The notes under the pieces were generated by a model. It saw only the letters and a list, made by a program, of their open reading frames with translations. It searched no databases and had not been told where the DNA came from. From Ahaetulla prasina (taxonomy: Eukaryota; Chordata; Lepidosauria; Squamata; Colubridae), in the NCBI RefSeq assembly GCF_028640845.1, contig NC_080541.1, forward strand, positions 162,117,502-162,181,501: 64,000 nt of DNA. Direction: 5' to 3'. A program made the position numbers and the translations under genes. Shown here in pieces: positions 1 through 10,691 of the stretch (position 1 is its first letter; every line of letters begins with the position of its first letter).

Positions 1-3000
1 TAAAAACAAAGTTGGATTTTTTTTTATCAGCATACTCATGGCACTACAATGTAATTCTTCAAAAGACAATTCTAAGCTTTTCATGTATATTTTATGTAGC
101 TTAAAGTGTGAGTGAAATAATGAAGGTCCACATAGTATTAAAAAAACATAGGAAGGGAGCTCAGATGCTGTTCTGCAAATATGCAGATTGTTAAACAGAA
201 TAGAGATAAGATGAAATCTTAAAAGTTTTGAAAATTTGAACTGCCATAAAGCCTACCAGGAATTCTCCAAGTACCACCTTCTGGAAGCAGTCATCTAAGG
301 TTAAAGGGAACAACTATACAAATGCACTGCCAAAACCCTAACACTGCAAGCTCTTCAGAAAAAATTGATAGATGATGGCATCAAAAGCCACTAACAGGCC
401 CAGGAGTCCAATTCAACCAAGATCAGCCACCACCCCTTGAGCACTTCATCTACTGGTCTATACTGTAATTGCGCAGTTTATTTTGGGTCAGAAACGGAGG
501 GGAAAGGTTGTTTTTCTCTTTCTTCACGGTATCCCTTGAATTTTATCCAGTAGTTTCTTTTTCTGAGTAATCGGAACTTGTTATGTTCTAATAGTCAACA
601 TCACACTGTGATATGACTGCAAGAGTTTTGAAAGCTAATCATTCATATGTTCTATGTTTCACAATGTCTACATAAAATTACCCTGCTTCATTTTTCTGCT
701 TATATAAGAAGCATGTGCTTTCCCCAACAACATCCCAGAAGTGAAGTATCACTCCTTTGAAACCCATTTTATTTGGCAGCAGACTGAAGTGGTGATTGCT
801 CAAAAGAGCAAGCATAAAAGCAATCAAGAAACCTACCCTTATTTTCCAAGGTAAAATAATGTGAGGAAGAATAAGTTGAGCATGCATTAATTGTTCTAAA
901 AAGATGTATACAAGGTACAAATAGGTTGTAATATCTCTGATTTTTTTCTTCCATAATGAAGGCATAAATAGGTGGACTTTTAAATTAATTTAAATTAACC
1001 AACAAGGAATTCACTAACAGCACTATCACACAAAGATGCAGGCAATTAAGATGATTAAAATTCTTCTAATGAAGAATTTTCATTTTATCATATAAACATA
1101 AGGGCATGCACAAACCATAGTACAATGTTAATTTACTGTTTGAAAATTATTTTAGAATTTATTATATATAAGAATAATTTAAAATGTTATTGAATATAAA
1201 TTTCTAACATTTTTCAAAACAAATTAAAAGTGGCTGCTTATTCCAAGATGTCACTTAGACCTTGACTGGGACAGAGCCAATCTCATTTTAAACCAGCATT
1301 ATATCTGGCTCAACTTACAAATTATAAACTTTGAAGGATATTTATACTGTTGTGGTTTAATAGCAAGGAGGTGGGGGGGATGCCTCAAAATGCCCTATGC
1401 CCTATCCCTGCAAAGATGGGAGCATTGGATCATGGGATCATAACTGCCATATGGTAATTTTTACCAAGGCACTCCCAATGTGTTACTTGCATGTACTCCA
1501 AGCTCATTTCCACATTAGACAAAATAATTCTTTATGTGGCTTCTTTTGTCAGATAAATATTCCAAGATAACAAAACAATCCTAAACTGTTGCAAATTTTG
1601 TATTTATAGCTTGTAGAATTCTTGATAGCAAAGTAGACATTTTTAAGCCTTTCATGTGCTACATTTTAATTCTTTAAATGAAATTTGGATAAGTGACTTG
1701 TAATAAAGTTTGACTGGACTTAACATGACTTGCTTATCTGTGATCCACAAGATTTAAAGATGAAAAATATAGAGACATGCAAGAAAGCACTCAAATCCTA
1801 CAGTCTAGTTACGTAGTCTACTTAATCAAGCTATTCTTTTAAAAAAAAAATATTTGCAGTATCTTTATAAAACTATCTACACAAAGATATCTAGAACATA
1901 ATTGTTATTGCTGTTTTTATATAACACAACTGGCCGACTCATCCTATTACTCCCATGAGCTGGTGACATGCAATTATGGATCATTGAGTCAATTAGGAAA
2001 TGGCATTTTATGAATCCTCCCAATCATGGCAAAAGAGATTGTGAGGCTGTACCTGACATATTTTCTTCTACTCAGATATAAGAAACAAACAGGAACTGGG
2101 GATAGAGTGCCTAGAAAAGCCCCATTTTCATGGAGCCTCTCTTTACTCTCAGGAGTAGGAAGGGATAATTAATATGGTAAACATTTTTACCAATATCATT
2201 GACCAGAGGAAGACAGTTTTGTCTTAAACAGCTTTTGGATTAGTTATCAGAGTTAACTGACTAGGTCAGAACATTTGTATCAATTATAATACCTCCTGGC
2301 TTGTTCAAGAATGTTCTGTTAATAGGGCCAATTACATTCAGACAAGATAGTAAGTACCTGTAGTAATAGTCTTCCAATCAGTGACACTGCACTCATATTC
2401 ATATTTGTACATTTTATAAATATCTTCATGTTTCTGAAGTTGCATCCAACAAAATACATAATGTAATTGCCAGATTTATGCCATAAATCATTGACATGAG
2501 TCATAGGGTTGTGCATGGCTTATTAGAAGGAGACATGTGTAAAACAGAGATCGATAAACAGGTACAATGGGCAGCCCTTTCAATTCATTGGTTGTCTTTT
2601 TAATTCAGTTTCATCTCAGCATTGGAGATGAATGAACTAATTGCATCAAAAATTATTACTAAAGGCCACCGGAAAGAGGCAAGCCAACTTACATAGAAAT
2701 ATCCCAAGCAACCTCAAAATGAATAGCACTCATAAGGACCTTTCACTATTCAATCTATTTTTTTCACCCAAAACTAATGTAAGTGTTTCCAAGGTGGCAT
2801 ATAAGGCATTCATAAGCTGTGGATAGCTTTTTGCACTGGAGGCTATACCAGAAAGATTTTTACTAAAGTTGCAAAGCAAAATGTCAGCCTTCAGCATCAT
2901 CTTCATTTCCAAGAAGATGGGCCACAAATAAACCCTATAATCTTAATGGGTAGCTACTACACATTATGCCCACCTGCCTGGAAAAGGTAAGGAGTGACAA

Positions 3001-3672
3001 CGGAGTGATAAGTAGTATTCTTATAAATCAGGAATACATCATTTTTTTTAATGGCCCTGGGCATTTATGTGCCCAGAACACCCCCAAATTTGGGGAGCCA
3101 TGCACTGGCAATGTTGGCACATTATGATTGTCACTCAGACAAAAGGAAGGGCCATTTTAGATGTAGCATGTTTGTAATAAGTCTGAAAAAGTTATTTTCC
3201 TAATTGACAAACCATATTATATATATATAAGCCAATTTATTTTCTGAAAACTGTTCAATTGTGAGGGTTTGCCATAGCTTTCTTCAGCTCTGATTGACAA
3301 TACAATGAAGGATCCACAAAACTTTTGAGCTCGAATATCCAGTCCTCTGAACTGAAGTAATTCGAAAGTACCGTCACCCTTAATATTTCAGTCTCCTTAT
3401 GGATTCTTGCATTACGTGTCTGCGAAAAAGAACAGTTTGGAGCAAGATGGCAAAAACCATGTAAAATCAACAGTACTGTACATTCTAATCAAGAACAATC
3501 GAGTTTTTTTTTTAACGTGGATCAAAAACACCCCTATTTCAGTCTCCGGTTGAGTGTAAGTCAGATAAATATAGATTTACATTTACTATCAAAGACCATT
3601 CAAATGTGATTAATTCAACTCTTCATTAATTCAACTCTTCATCCTTCTGACATATATGCACATACACATAAA
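1..3672. other. AT-rich DNA without a recognised gene
   Basis: No convincing exon, RNA gene or recent transposon is visible. The reading frames here are short, lack recognisable motifs and look random. Around 240-440 there is a faint similarity to the minus strand of an L2/CR1-type LINE (a 'gatggcatcaaaagcc' word that in better copies encodes the aspartate region of reverse transcriptase), too decayed to annotate with confidence. A short TA run lies near 3218-3230. The stretch ends where the duplicated GC-rich unit starts. Confidence 0.6.
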
Positions 3673-4129
3673 GAAATGCTCCACACAGAGACACTATGAA
3701 AAGTTTCTTGGAGAAAGGACAGGATGGAAACCAAACCAGCAAATCAAACAGCAACCTAGCCATCAGCTTTAACAGCTCTGCTCAGATTTCCAAACCTCTG
3801 TTCTGCTGCCTGTCTTCCGTCGTCTTTCCTTTTGCAGGCGGTTTGTTTGTTTCTCCTTTTTTCGTCCAACTTTAAAACTTTTTTTTCCAGCAAGTCAAGT
3901 GCTTCTTTAAGACGAATAAGCTACAGCAGAGCAGAAAGCATCTCCCTTCGCTCCCTTCTTTCCCCCCCGCCCCAAAATAACAGAAAAGACAATGCCCAGG
4001 CTACCATCGCAAATGTCAGATCAGAGCAAATTTATATGGGAGAAGGGTCTCCCAAAGCCCACCATGCGCATCTCATTTGATTGATGAGGGCAGGTTGGTG
4101 AGCAGATTCCCTTTCCAGAAGAAAGACAT

Positions 4130-5060
4130 TACTTTTAGTTTTATTTCCGCCAAAAAAGACCCATAAAAATAAAACCCGCGCGCCCGCGCCCATGCCCACG
4201 ACCTCCTTCCACGACGATTTGTAGCCCACGAAGGGATACCGTCTCATAATCGATTTAATCAGCCTTTTCTTTAAAGGTACCCAAAGTTCGCTTAAAAGTA
4301 GCCGGAAAGCTACCTGAACTGTTCGGAGGAAGAGATGCTGAGGCACCGACGCACCTAGAAATACCCCCTTAATGTCTTTTTTTTTTCTCCTAAGCGCAGC
4401 TTCTGCCAAATAATAATAATAATAATAATAATAATTTTTAAAAAAAACCCGGGACTTTCTGCAGCTGGAAGAAAGGAAGCTGGGGTTAAAAAAGAAAAAA
4501 AGCAAAGCGTACCTTTCGCTGCGACGGTCAGTTCATTTCCCCACCGCTCCTCCACGGGAGGGGGCTTCCTGAAAAAGGGAGGGAAGGCTGAGGAAACTGA
4601 GCACTCCTCCTCCTCGTTTTCTAGTGGGTTTTTTTTTCCCCCCTGTCAATGGCCACGCCGTCAGGCGACGGGGTACTGGATTGCCCCCCCCTCCCGCTCC
4701 CCTTTGCTTAAGCCCCCGCCGGCTTTCATCCCAGCCAGTCAGCTTAGCGACGGCGCCGTCTGCTGAGACGGCCCTGAGGGCGCGCGACTCTCGAGCGGCG
4801 GGCGGGAAAAGCGGCGGCGGCGACTGCTGCTCGCGCTACCTGGGCAGCTCCCTCGCTCGCTCCTGACGGCAAGGGAAAGCCGGCCGACTTCCTAGGACGG
4901 AGAGATTGGCGTTTGGGGGCCCTTGCGCGATACCGAAGCAGAGAACCCGAGCGTGGCGTGCTTTTTTTTAACCCCCACCCCCACCCTGGGTCTGACCCGC
5001 ACCTGCGCCAAGGTGTGCAAATTTCTCCTGTGGAAAAGGAAATCGTTGGAGTCTTATGCT
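4130..5060. promoter_or_regulatory. CpG-island-like GC-rich core, copy 1
   Basis: The stretch is rich in CpG and G/C runs (gcgcgcccgcgccc near 4178, many CGs from 4640 to 4900), while the DNA around it is AT-rich and CpG-poor. Such islands usually mark vertebrate promoters, but no coding exon is recognisable on either strand. On the minus strand a plausible splice donor, aaag|gtacgc, lies near 4510, so a non-coding first exon transcribed leftwards is conceivable. The translated frames are low-complexity and look like by-products of composition. It could also be a fragment of a GC-rich repeat. Confidence 0.5.
4409..4434. repeat. (AAT)n microsatellite, copy 1
   Basis: About nine AAT units inside the GC-rich core, repeated at 6377-6402 in the second copy with a similar unit number. 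Confidence 0.9.
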
Positions 5061-5235
5061 CAGCTCCGGTTAGTGTCCTGAGTGTATAATGAAATCCCTC
5101 ATATGGCCAGCTAATAGTCTTCAGATTATGATATACATGAATGAAGTATGTGTATCTCTCAAAGTGAAAAGTTTGTTAAGAGGGGGGGAAACTGTCAAGC
5201 TGGAGCCCCTGGTAGTTAGCTTACTGTCTGCATAT

Positions 5236-5642
5236 TTATATCTATCTATCTATCATTCTATCTATCTATCTATCATTCTAGCTAGCTAGCTAGCTACCAT
5301 CTATCTATCATCCTGTCTGTCTGTATGGCTGTCTATCTGTATATGTATGTATGTATGTATCTACTGTATCTATCTACGTATCTAAACTATCTACTGTAAT
5401 CTCTATCAATCTAAGATCTAGCTATCATCTCTATCTATCATCTATCTACTATATCTATGTACTGTATCTATCTTAAATATCTCTATCTATTTATCTATAT
5501 ATCTATTTGCTCTATCTATCGATCTATCATTTATCTACCAACCTATCTGTCTGTCTGTGACTCTTACTGTATGTATGTATCTATCTGCCTATTCCATATC
5601 TTTCTACTGTATCTATGTACTGTATGTACTGCATCTATCTTA
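5236..5642. repeat. TATC/GATA microsatellite array, copy 1
   Basis: Imperfect runs of tatc with interspersed tagc, tgtc, tgta and actg variants. On the other strand this is GATA, the core of the snake Bkm satellite class. Long open frames here (repeating Y, L, S and I codons) are an artefact of a tetranucleotide repeat without stops, not genes. Confidence 0.93.
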
Positions 5643-5644
5643 TA

Positions 5645-7608
5645 GAAATGCTCCACACAGAGACACTATGAAAAGTTTCTTGGAGAAAGGACAGGATGGA
5701 AACCAAACCAGCAAATCAAACAGCAACCTAGCCATCAGCTTTAACAGCTCTGCTCAGATTTCCAAACCTCTGTTCTGCTGCCTGTCTTCCGTCGTCTTTC
5801 CTTTTGCAGGCGGTTTGTTTGTTTCTCCTTTTTTCGTCCAACTTTAAAACTTTTTTTTCCAGCAAGTCAAGTGCTTCTTTAAGACGAATAAGCTACAGCA
5901 GAGCAGAAAGCATCTCCCTTCGCTCCCTCCTTTCCCCCGCCCCAAAATAACAGAAAAGACAATGCCCAGGCTACCATCGCAAATGTCAGATCAGAGCAAA
6001 TTTATATGGGAGGAGGGTCTCCCAAAGCCCACCATGCGCATCTCATTTGATTGATGAGGGCAGGTTGGTGAGCAGATTCCCTTTCCAGAAGACATTACTT
6101 TTAGTTTTATTTCCGCCAAAAAAGACCCATAAAAATAAAACCCGCGCGCCCGCGCCCATGCCCACGACCTCCTTCCACGACGATTTGTAGCCCACGAAGG
6201 GATACCGTCTCATAATCGATTTAATCAGCCTTTTCTTTAAAGGTACCCAAAGTTCGCTTAAAAGTAGCCGGAAAGCTACCTGAACTGTTCGGAGGAAGAG
6301 ATGCTGAGGCACCGACGCACCTAGAAATACCCCCTTAATGTCTTTTTTTTTTTCTCCTAAGCGCAGCTTCTGCCAAATAATAATAATAATAATAATAATA
6401 ATTTTTTAAAAAAACCCGGGACTTTCTGCAGCTGGAAGAAAGGAAGCTGGGGTTAAAAAAGAAAAAAAGCAAAGCGTACCTTTCGCTGCGACGGTCAGTT
6501 CATTTCCCCACCGCTCCTCCACGGGAGGGGGCTTCCTGAAAAAGGGAGGGAAGGCTGAGGAAACTGAGCACTCCTCCTCCTCGTTTTCTAGTGGGTTTTT
6601 TTTTTCCCCCTGTCAATGGCCACGCCGTCAGGCGACGGGGTACTGGATTGCCCCCCCCTCCCGCTCCCCTTTGCTTAAGCCCCCGCCGGCTTTCATCCCA
6701 GCCAGTCAGCTTAGCGACGGCGCCGTCTGCTGAGACGGCCCTGAGGGCGCGCGACTCTCGAGCGGCGGGCGGGAAAAGCGGCGGCGGCGACTGCTGCTCG
6801 CGCTACCTGGGCAGCTCCCTCGCTCGCTCCTGACGGCAAGGGAAAGCCGGCCGACTTCCTAGGACGGAGAGATTGGCGTTTGGGGGCCCTTGCGCGATAC
6901 CGAAGCAGAGAACCCGAGCGTGGCGTGCTTTTTTTTACCCCCACCCCCACCCTGGGTCTGACCCGCACCTGCGCCAAGGTGTGCAAATTTCTCCTGTGGA
7001 AAAGGAAATCGTTGGAGTCTTATGCTCAGCTCCGGTTAGTGTCCTGAGTGTATAATGAAATCCCTCATATGGCCAGCTAATAGTCTTCAGATTATGATAT
7101 ACATGAATGAAGTATGTGTATCTCTCAAAGTGAAAAGTTTGTTAAGAGGGGGGGAAACTGTCAAGCTGGAGCCCCTGATAGTTAGCTTACTGTCTGCATA
7201 TTTATATCTATCTATCTATCATTCTATCTATCTATCTATCATTCTAGCTAGCTAGCTAGCTACCATCTATCTATCATCCTGTCTGTCTGTACGGCTGTCT
7301 ATCTGTATATGTATGTATGTATGTATCTACTGTATCTATCTACGTATCTAAACTATCTACTGTAATCTCTATCAATCTAAGATCTAGCTATCATCTCTAT
7401 CTATCATCTATCTACTATATCTATGTACTGTATCTATCTTAAATATCTCTATCTATTTATCTATATATCTATTTGCTCTATCTATCGATCTATCATTTAT
7501 CTACCATCCTATCTGTCTGTCTGTGTCTCTTACTGTATGTATGTATCTATCTGCCTATTCCATATCTTTCTACTGTATCTATGTACTGTATGTACTGCAT
7601 CTATCTTA
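5645..7608. repeat. Tandem duplication, copy 2 (~1.96 kb)
   Basis: Second direct copy of the unit at 3673-5642. After 'ctgcatctatctta' (ending 7608) the copies part: copy 1 runs into the start of copy 2, while copy 2 continues into more TATC/GATA repeats. That is the pattern expected of a simple head-to-tail duplication with a breakpoint inside the array. Each copy carries the same GC-rich core, AAT microsatellite and array. A false duplication made by an assembler is possible, but the scattered substitutions and the 4-bp indel argue for two real sequences, alleles or loci. Confidence 0.93.
6096..7026. promoter_or_regulatory. CpG-island-like GC-rich core, copy 2
   Basis: Duplicate of the GC-rich core at 4130-5060, keeping the same CpG-dense blocks and the same minus-strand aaag|gtacgc donor-like site near 6477. 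If the first copy is a real promoter, this would be a second, nearly identical promoter about 2 kb away. No associated exon is recognisable. Confidence 0.5.
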
Positions 7609-8018
7609 TGTATCATTATCTATCTGTATGTATGTATGTATCTACTGTATCTATCTATGTATCTAAACTACTATAATCTATATCTAACATCTATCTATCA
7701 TCTCTATTTATCATCTATAATCTATCGCTATATTGATCTACTGTATCTATATATATCTACTATATCTATGTACTGTATCAATCTTTCTATCTATATCTAC
7801 ATAATGTATCTATTGTATCTACTATATCTATGTACTCTATCTTATCTATCTATATCTATCTATATCTATCTCTACTACTGTATCTACTGTATCTATCGAT
7901 CTACTCTATATCTATCTACTGTATCTATCTATCTACTCTATATCTATCTACTGTATCTATCTATCTACTGTATCTATCTACTGTATCTATCTACTGTATC
8001 TACGTATCTAAACTATCT
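7202..8018. repeat. TATC/GATA microsatellite array, copy 2, extended
   Basis: Same array as at 5236 but about twice as long, running on past the duplication boundary with higher-order repeats of 'ctactgtatctatctat'. It is interrupted at 8018 by an L2-clade LINE and resumes at 9721. The 244-codon frame at 7423-8157 is repeat-encoded and is not a gene. Confidence 0.93.
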
Positions 8019-9720
8019 ATTTATTTTATTTATTTTTATTTATTTAATCGCATTTTTATACCGCCCTATCTCCCAAGGGACTCAGGGCGGTTTACAGCCT
8101 AATAAAAATACATATAAATACAAAATAAAACACCAATTTAAAAAACTTATTAAATAAGGCCGAATATTAAAACTAGAATAAGATAATAAAACCCCGTTAA
8201 AACCAAATTTAAAATTTGAAATTCTAGTCCAGTCCTGCGCAGATAAATAGCCACTCTGTCTTGGAGGGATTGAGCTTGAGCCTGTTTCTCCCCATCCAGA
8301 CCTGTACGGCCTCCAGACACCGGGACAGCACTTCGATAGCTTCGTTGGGGTGGCCCGGTGTGGAAAAGTACAGCTGAGTGTCATCCGCGTACAGTTGGTA
8401 CCTCACACCGAAACCACTGATGATCTCACCCAGTGGCTTCATATAGATGTTGAACAGGAGGGGTGAAAGAATCGACCCCTGTGGCACCCCACAAGTGAGG
8501 CGCCTCGGGGTCGACCTCTGCCCTCCCGTCAACACCGTCTGCGACCGATCAGAGAGGTAGGAGGAGAACCACCGATAAACGGTGCCTCCCACTCCCAATC
8601 CCTCCAACCGGTGCAGCAAGATACCATGGTCAATGGTATCAAAAGCCGCTGAGAGTCTAATAGGACCAAGGCAGAGGAATAACCCCTATTCCTGGCCCTC
8701 CAGAGATCATCAACCAACGCGACCAAAGCCGTCTCAGTGCTGTAACCGGGCCGGAAGCCGGACTGGAACGGGTCTAGATAGACAGTTTCATCCAGGTACC
8801 GGGGTAATTGACATGCCACCGCACTCTCTACAACCTTCGCCGCAAAGCGAAGGTTGGAGACCGGACGATAATTACCTAATACAGCTGGGTCCAGGGAAGG
8901 CTTCTTGAGGAGAGGTCTCACCACCGCCTCTTTCAAGGAGGCCGGGAAGACCCCCTCCAACAAAGAAGCATTCGTAATCCCCTGGAGCCAGCCTCGTGTC
9001 ACCTCCTGCGTGGCCAGTACCAACCAGGAGGGGCACGGATCCAGTAAACGTGTGGTGGCATTCAACCTCCCCAGCAACCTGTCCATGTCCTCGGGAGCCA
9101 CAGGGTCAAACTCATCCCAAACAATCTCAACAAGACAGCCCTCCGACATCTCACCTGGATCCACCCAATTTTGATCCAGACCATCCCGAAGCTGAATGAT
9201 TTTATCGTATAGATAACCACTAAACTTCTCGGCACGTCCCTGCAACGGGTCATCCCGCTCCCCCTGTTGAAGGAGAGAGCGAGTCACCTGAAACAGGGCG
9301 GCCGGGCGGTTATCTGCCGACGCAATGAGGGAGGAGACGTAGCAATGTCTCGCTTCCCTCAATGCCACTAGGTAGGTCCTACTATATGACTTAACTAGTG
9401 TCCGATCAGCCTCCAAACGACTGGACCTCCAAGAACTCTCTAGGCATCTTCTCCGGCGTTTCATCTCCCTCAGCTCCTCGGAGAACCAAGGAGCTGGTTG
9501 AGACCTACGCCGGGTCAGAGGCCGCAAAGGCACGACACGGTCTAAAGCCCCAGCCGCGGCCAGTTCCCAGGCCGCGACTAGTTCTTCAGTTGTGGCGCGG
9601 GCCAGACCCTCAGGAAACGGCCCATGCTCCGTCTGGAACCTCTCCGGGTCCATCAGGCGCCTGGGACGGAACCAACGTATTGGTTCCGTCTCCCTGCGGT
9701 GTTGAGTGGCGGTCAGAAAG
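8019..9720 (-). mobile_element. L2-clade LINE, 5'-truncated and internally deleted
   Basis: In minus orientation the element starts at 9720 in the region between endonuclease and reverse transcriptase. It ends at 8019 with the hairpin tail (ccgccctgag ... agggcggt) and A/T-rich tetranucleotides. It lies inside the TATC/GATA array. The flanks 'aaactatct' and 'tctactgtaatc' match a continuous stretch of the duplicated array (5371-5402), so the empty site can be read directly, with at most a 3-bp TSD (tct). Compared with the longer copy at 10570-14980, about 680 bp encoding the reverse-transcriptase thumb and C-terminal region is missing. The family is L2-like by its LLDLSAAFD, GVPQGS and YADDTQLY motifs; a CR1/L3 label is the alternative. 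Confidence 0.9.
8224..9653 (-). pseudogene. L2-clade ORF2 reverse transcriptase remnant
   Basis: The first frame (9653 to 8529) covers the linker downstream of the endonuclease (MDPERF, PWFSEELREMKRRRR) and the N-terminal fingers (NYRPVSNL, FQSGFRPGYSTETAL). It loses frame just after LVLLD, inside catalytic motif A. The second frame (8619 to 8224, 131 residues) resumes with SYLSDRSQTVL, GVPQGSILSPLLFN (residues 44-57) and the catalytic YADDTQLY (77-84), then jumps from PSKTEWL straight to the family's terminal FICAGLD and stop. The thumb region is therefore deleted. The product cannot be a complete reverse transcriptase. Relative to 13400-14740 the catalytic box is better preserved here (YADD rather than YTDD). 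Confidence 0.88.
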
Positions 9721-9817
9721 TCTACTGTAATCTATCTATATCTAACATCTATCATCTATATCTATCTATCTATCATCTATGTATCATTCTATATCTATCA
9801 CATATATCTATCTACTG

Positions 9818-9861
<44 letters not shown>

Positions 9862-10008
9862 ATATCTATGTACTGTATCTATCTTATCTATCTATATAAC
9901 TACCTACTGTATCTACTGTAGCTATCTATCTCCTGTATGTACTGTATCTATCTATCTGTACTCTATCTGTACTCTATCTATCTCTATATCTATCTATGTC
10001 TGTCTATC
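9721..10008. repeat. TATC/GATA microsatellite array, distal part
   Basis: Continuation of the array that starts at 7202, separated by the L2 insertion. It contains an uninterrupted tatc run near 9820-9860. Confidence 0.92.
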
Positions 10009-10079
10009 TCCTCATTTATCTCCTGGCTTTATTATTTTTACAACTAATTCATGTCCATGAACAAATCCAGCACTCCAAT

Positions 10080-10165
10080 TTTTCCTACAACAACAACCCT
10101 TTGAGGTGGGTTGGGCTGAGAAAGAGTGACTGGCTCAGTTACCCAGCTGGCTTTCAAACACAAAA
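10080..10165 (-). mobile_element. tRNA-derived SINE fragment
   Basis: The words 'aacaacaaccctttgaggtgggttgggctgag' (in part) and 'cacccagctggctttc'-like text match the minus strand of the same SINE family seen more fully at 16738-16916 and 60664-60860. Only the central part remains. Identification is by shared words within this window, so the family name is left open. Confidence 0.55.
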
Positions 10166-10642
10166 AGAAAATACTCCAGTATCACTATAGTATTCAATAT
10201 CATCAGATTCAATAAAAAGAATCGTTCTATCAAGTCTCTTGCTTGGGGAATGTATGGTTTTTATTTTAGAAGTTCTCTCTCCCCCTGAGCTATTTGCACC
10301 AAGCCTTCCTCTTTGTAGTGAATAGTCCTCAAGTGTCAGAAAAGATGCTCTAGGTCTGTGATGGCAAACCTTTTCGGCACCAAGTGCCCACAGAGTAATA
10401 AGTGCGTGTGCGCGTGCATGCATGTGGGAGCACTGGAAACCCGAAGACCAGCTGGCTGGTGCGCATGTGTGCAGCGGAAACCAGAAAAGCAGCTGGCAAC
10501 CGCTGCATGCCCTCAAAGCATGCGTGAGGAATGGAGGCTCGCGGCTGAAACGGGAGCCAGCGAGGGACTGTTTCCAGAGGATGGCATCATCCTGACGACC
10601 CGCCGCGCTGCCTATACCCCCTGACCTGGTGGACTATCACCG

Positions 10643-10691
10643 TAGCAGCCGCAGGAGAGGTCTTTAGACCTTCTCGGGTTAGCGGCTGCTG
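10643..10691 (+). other. Stem-loop near the L2 5' end
   Basis: The arms agcagccgc (10644-10652) and gcggctgct (10682-10690) are exact inverted repeats. Between them lies a second, inner inverted pair (gagaggtct / agaccttctc), so the transcript could form a nested hairpin. It sits at the start of the L2 5' region and may be part of its UTR structure. Confidence 0.6.

Larger units (their letters stand above)
3673..5642. repeat. Tandem duplication, copy 1 (~1.97 kb)
   Basis: The segment starting 'gaaatgctccacacagag' at 3673 reappears at 5645, and the two copies align to the end of the TATC array. Offsets between matching landmarks drift only from about 1972 to 1966 bases. Differences seen by eye are a handful of substitutions (for example gggagaagg/gggaggagg), a 4-bp indel after 'ttccagaag', and length changes in mononucleotide and AAT runs. 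The duplication is therefore recent but not identical. The unit has an AT-moderate left part, a GC-rich core and a TATC/GATA tail. The right junction falls in the TATC array, where the next copy follows 'ctatcttata'. Confidence 0.93.

Noticed and set aside
360..430. A LINE fragment with a 'gatggcatcaaaagcc' word
   Set aside because: Only a single short word is recognisable. It is mentioned in the first intergenic entry but is too weak for its own call.
4032..4505. Minus-strand 157-codon frame in the GC-rich core, partly repeated at 6043-6312
   Set aside because: It includes homopolymer stretches (FFFF, YYYY from T-runs and AAT repeats), has no recognisable domain, and differs between the two copies by frame-breaking indels.
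4624..4866. Plus-strand 80-codon frame kept identically in both duplicated copies (also 6591-6833)
   Set aside because: Its identity reflects the recent duplication, not selection. It begins at a GTG codon and reads as compositional Pro/Arg/Ser-rich sequence of a CpG island.
7423..8157. A 244-codon open frame rich in Tyr, Leu, Ile and Ser
   Set aside because: It is encoded by the TATC/GATA microsatellite, which lacks stops in several frames. Neighbouring frames over the same DNA are equally open.
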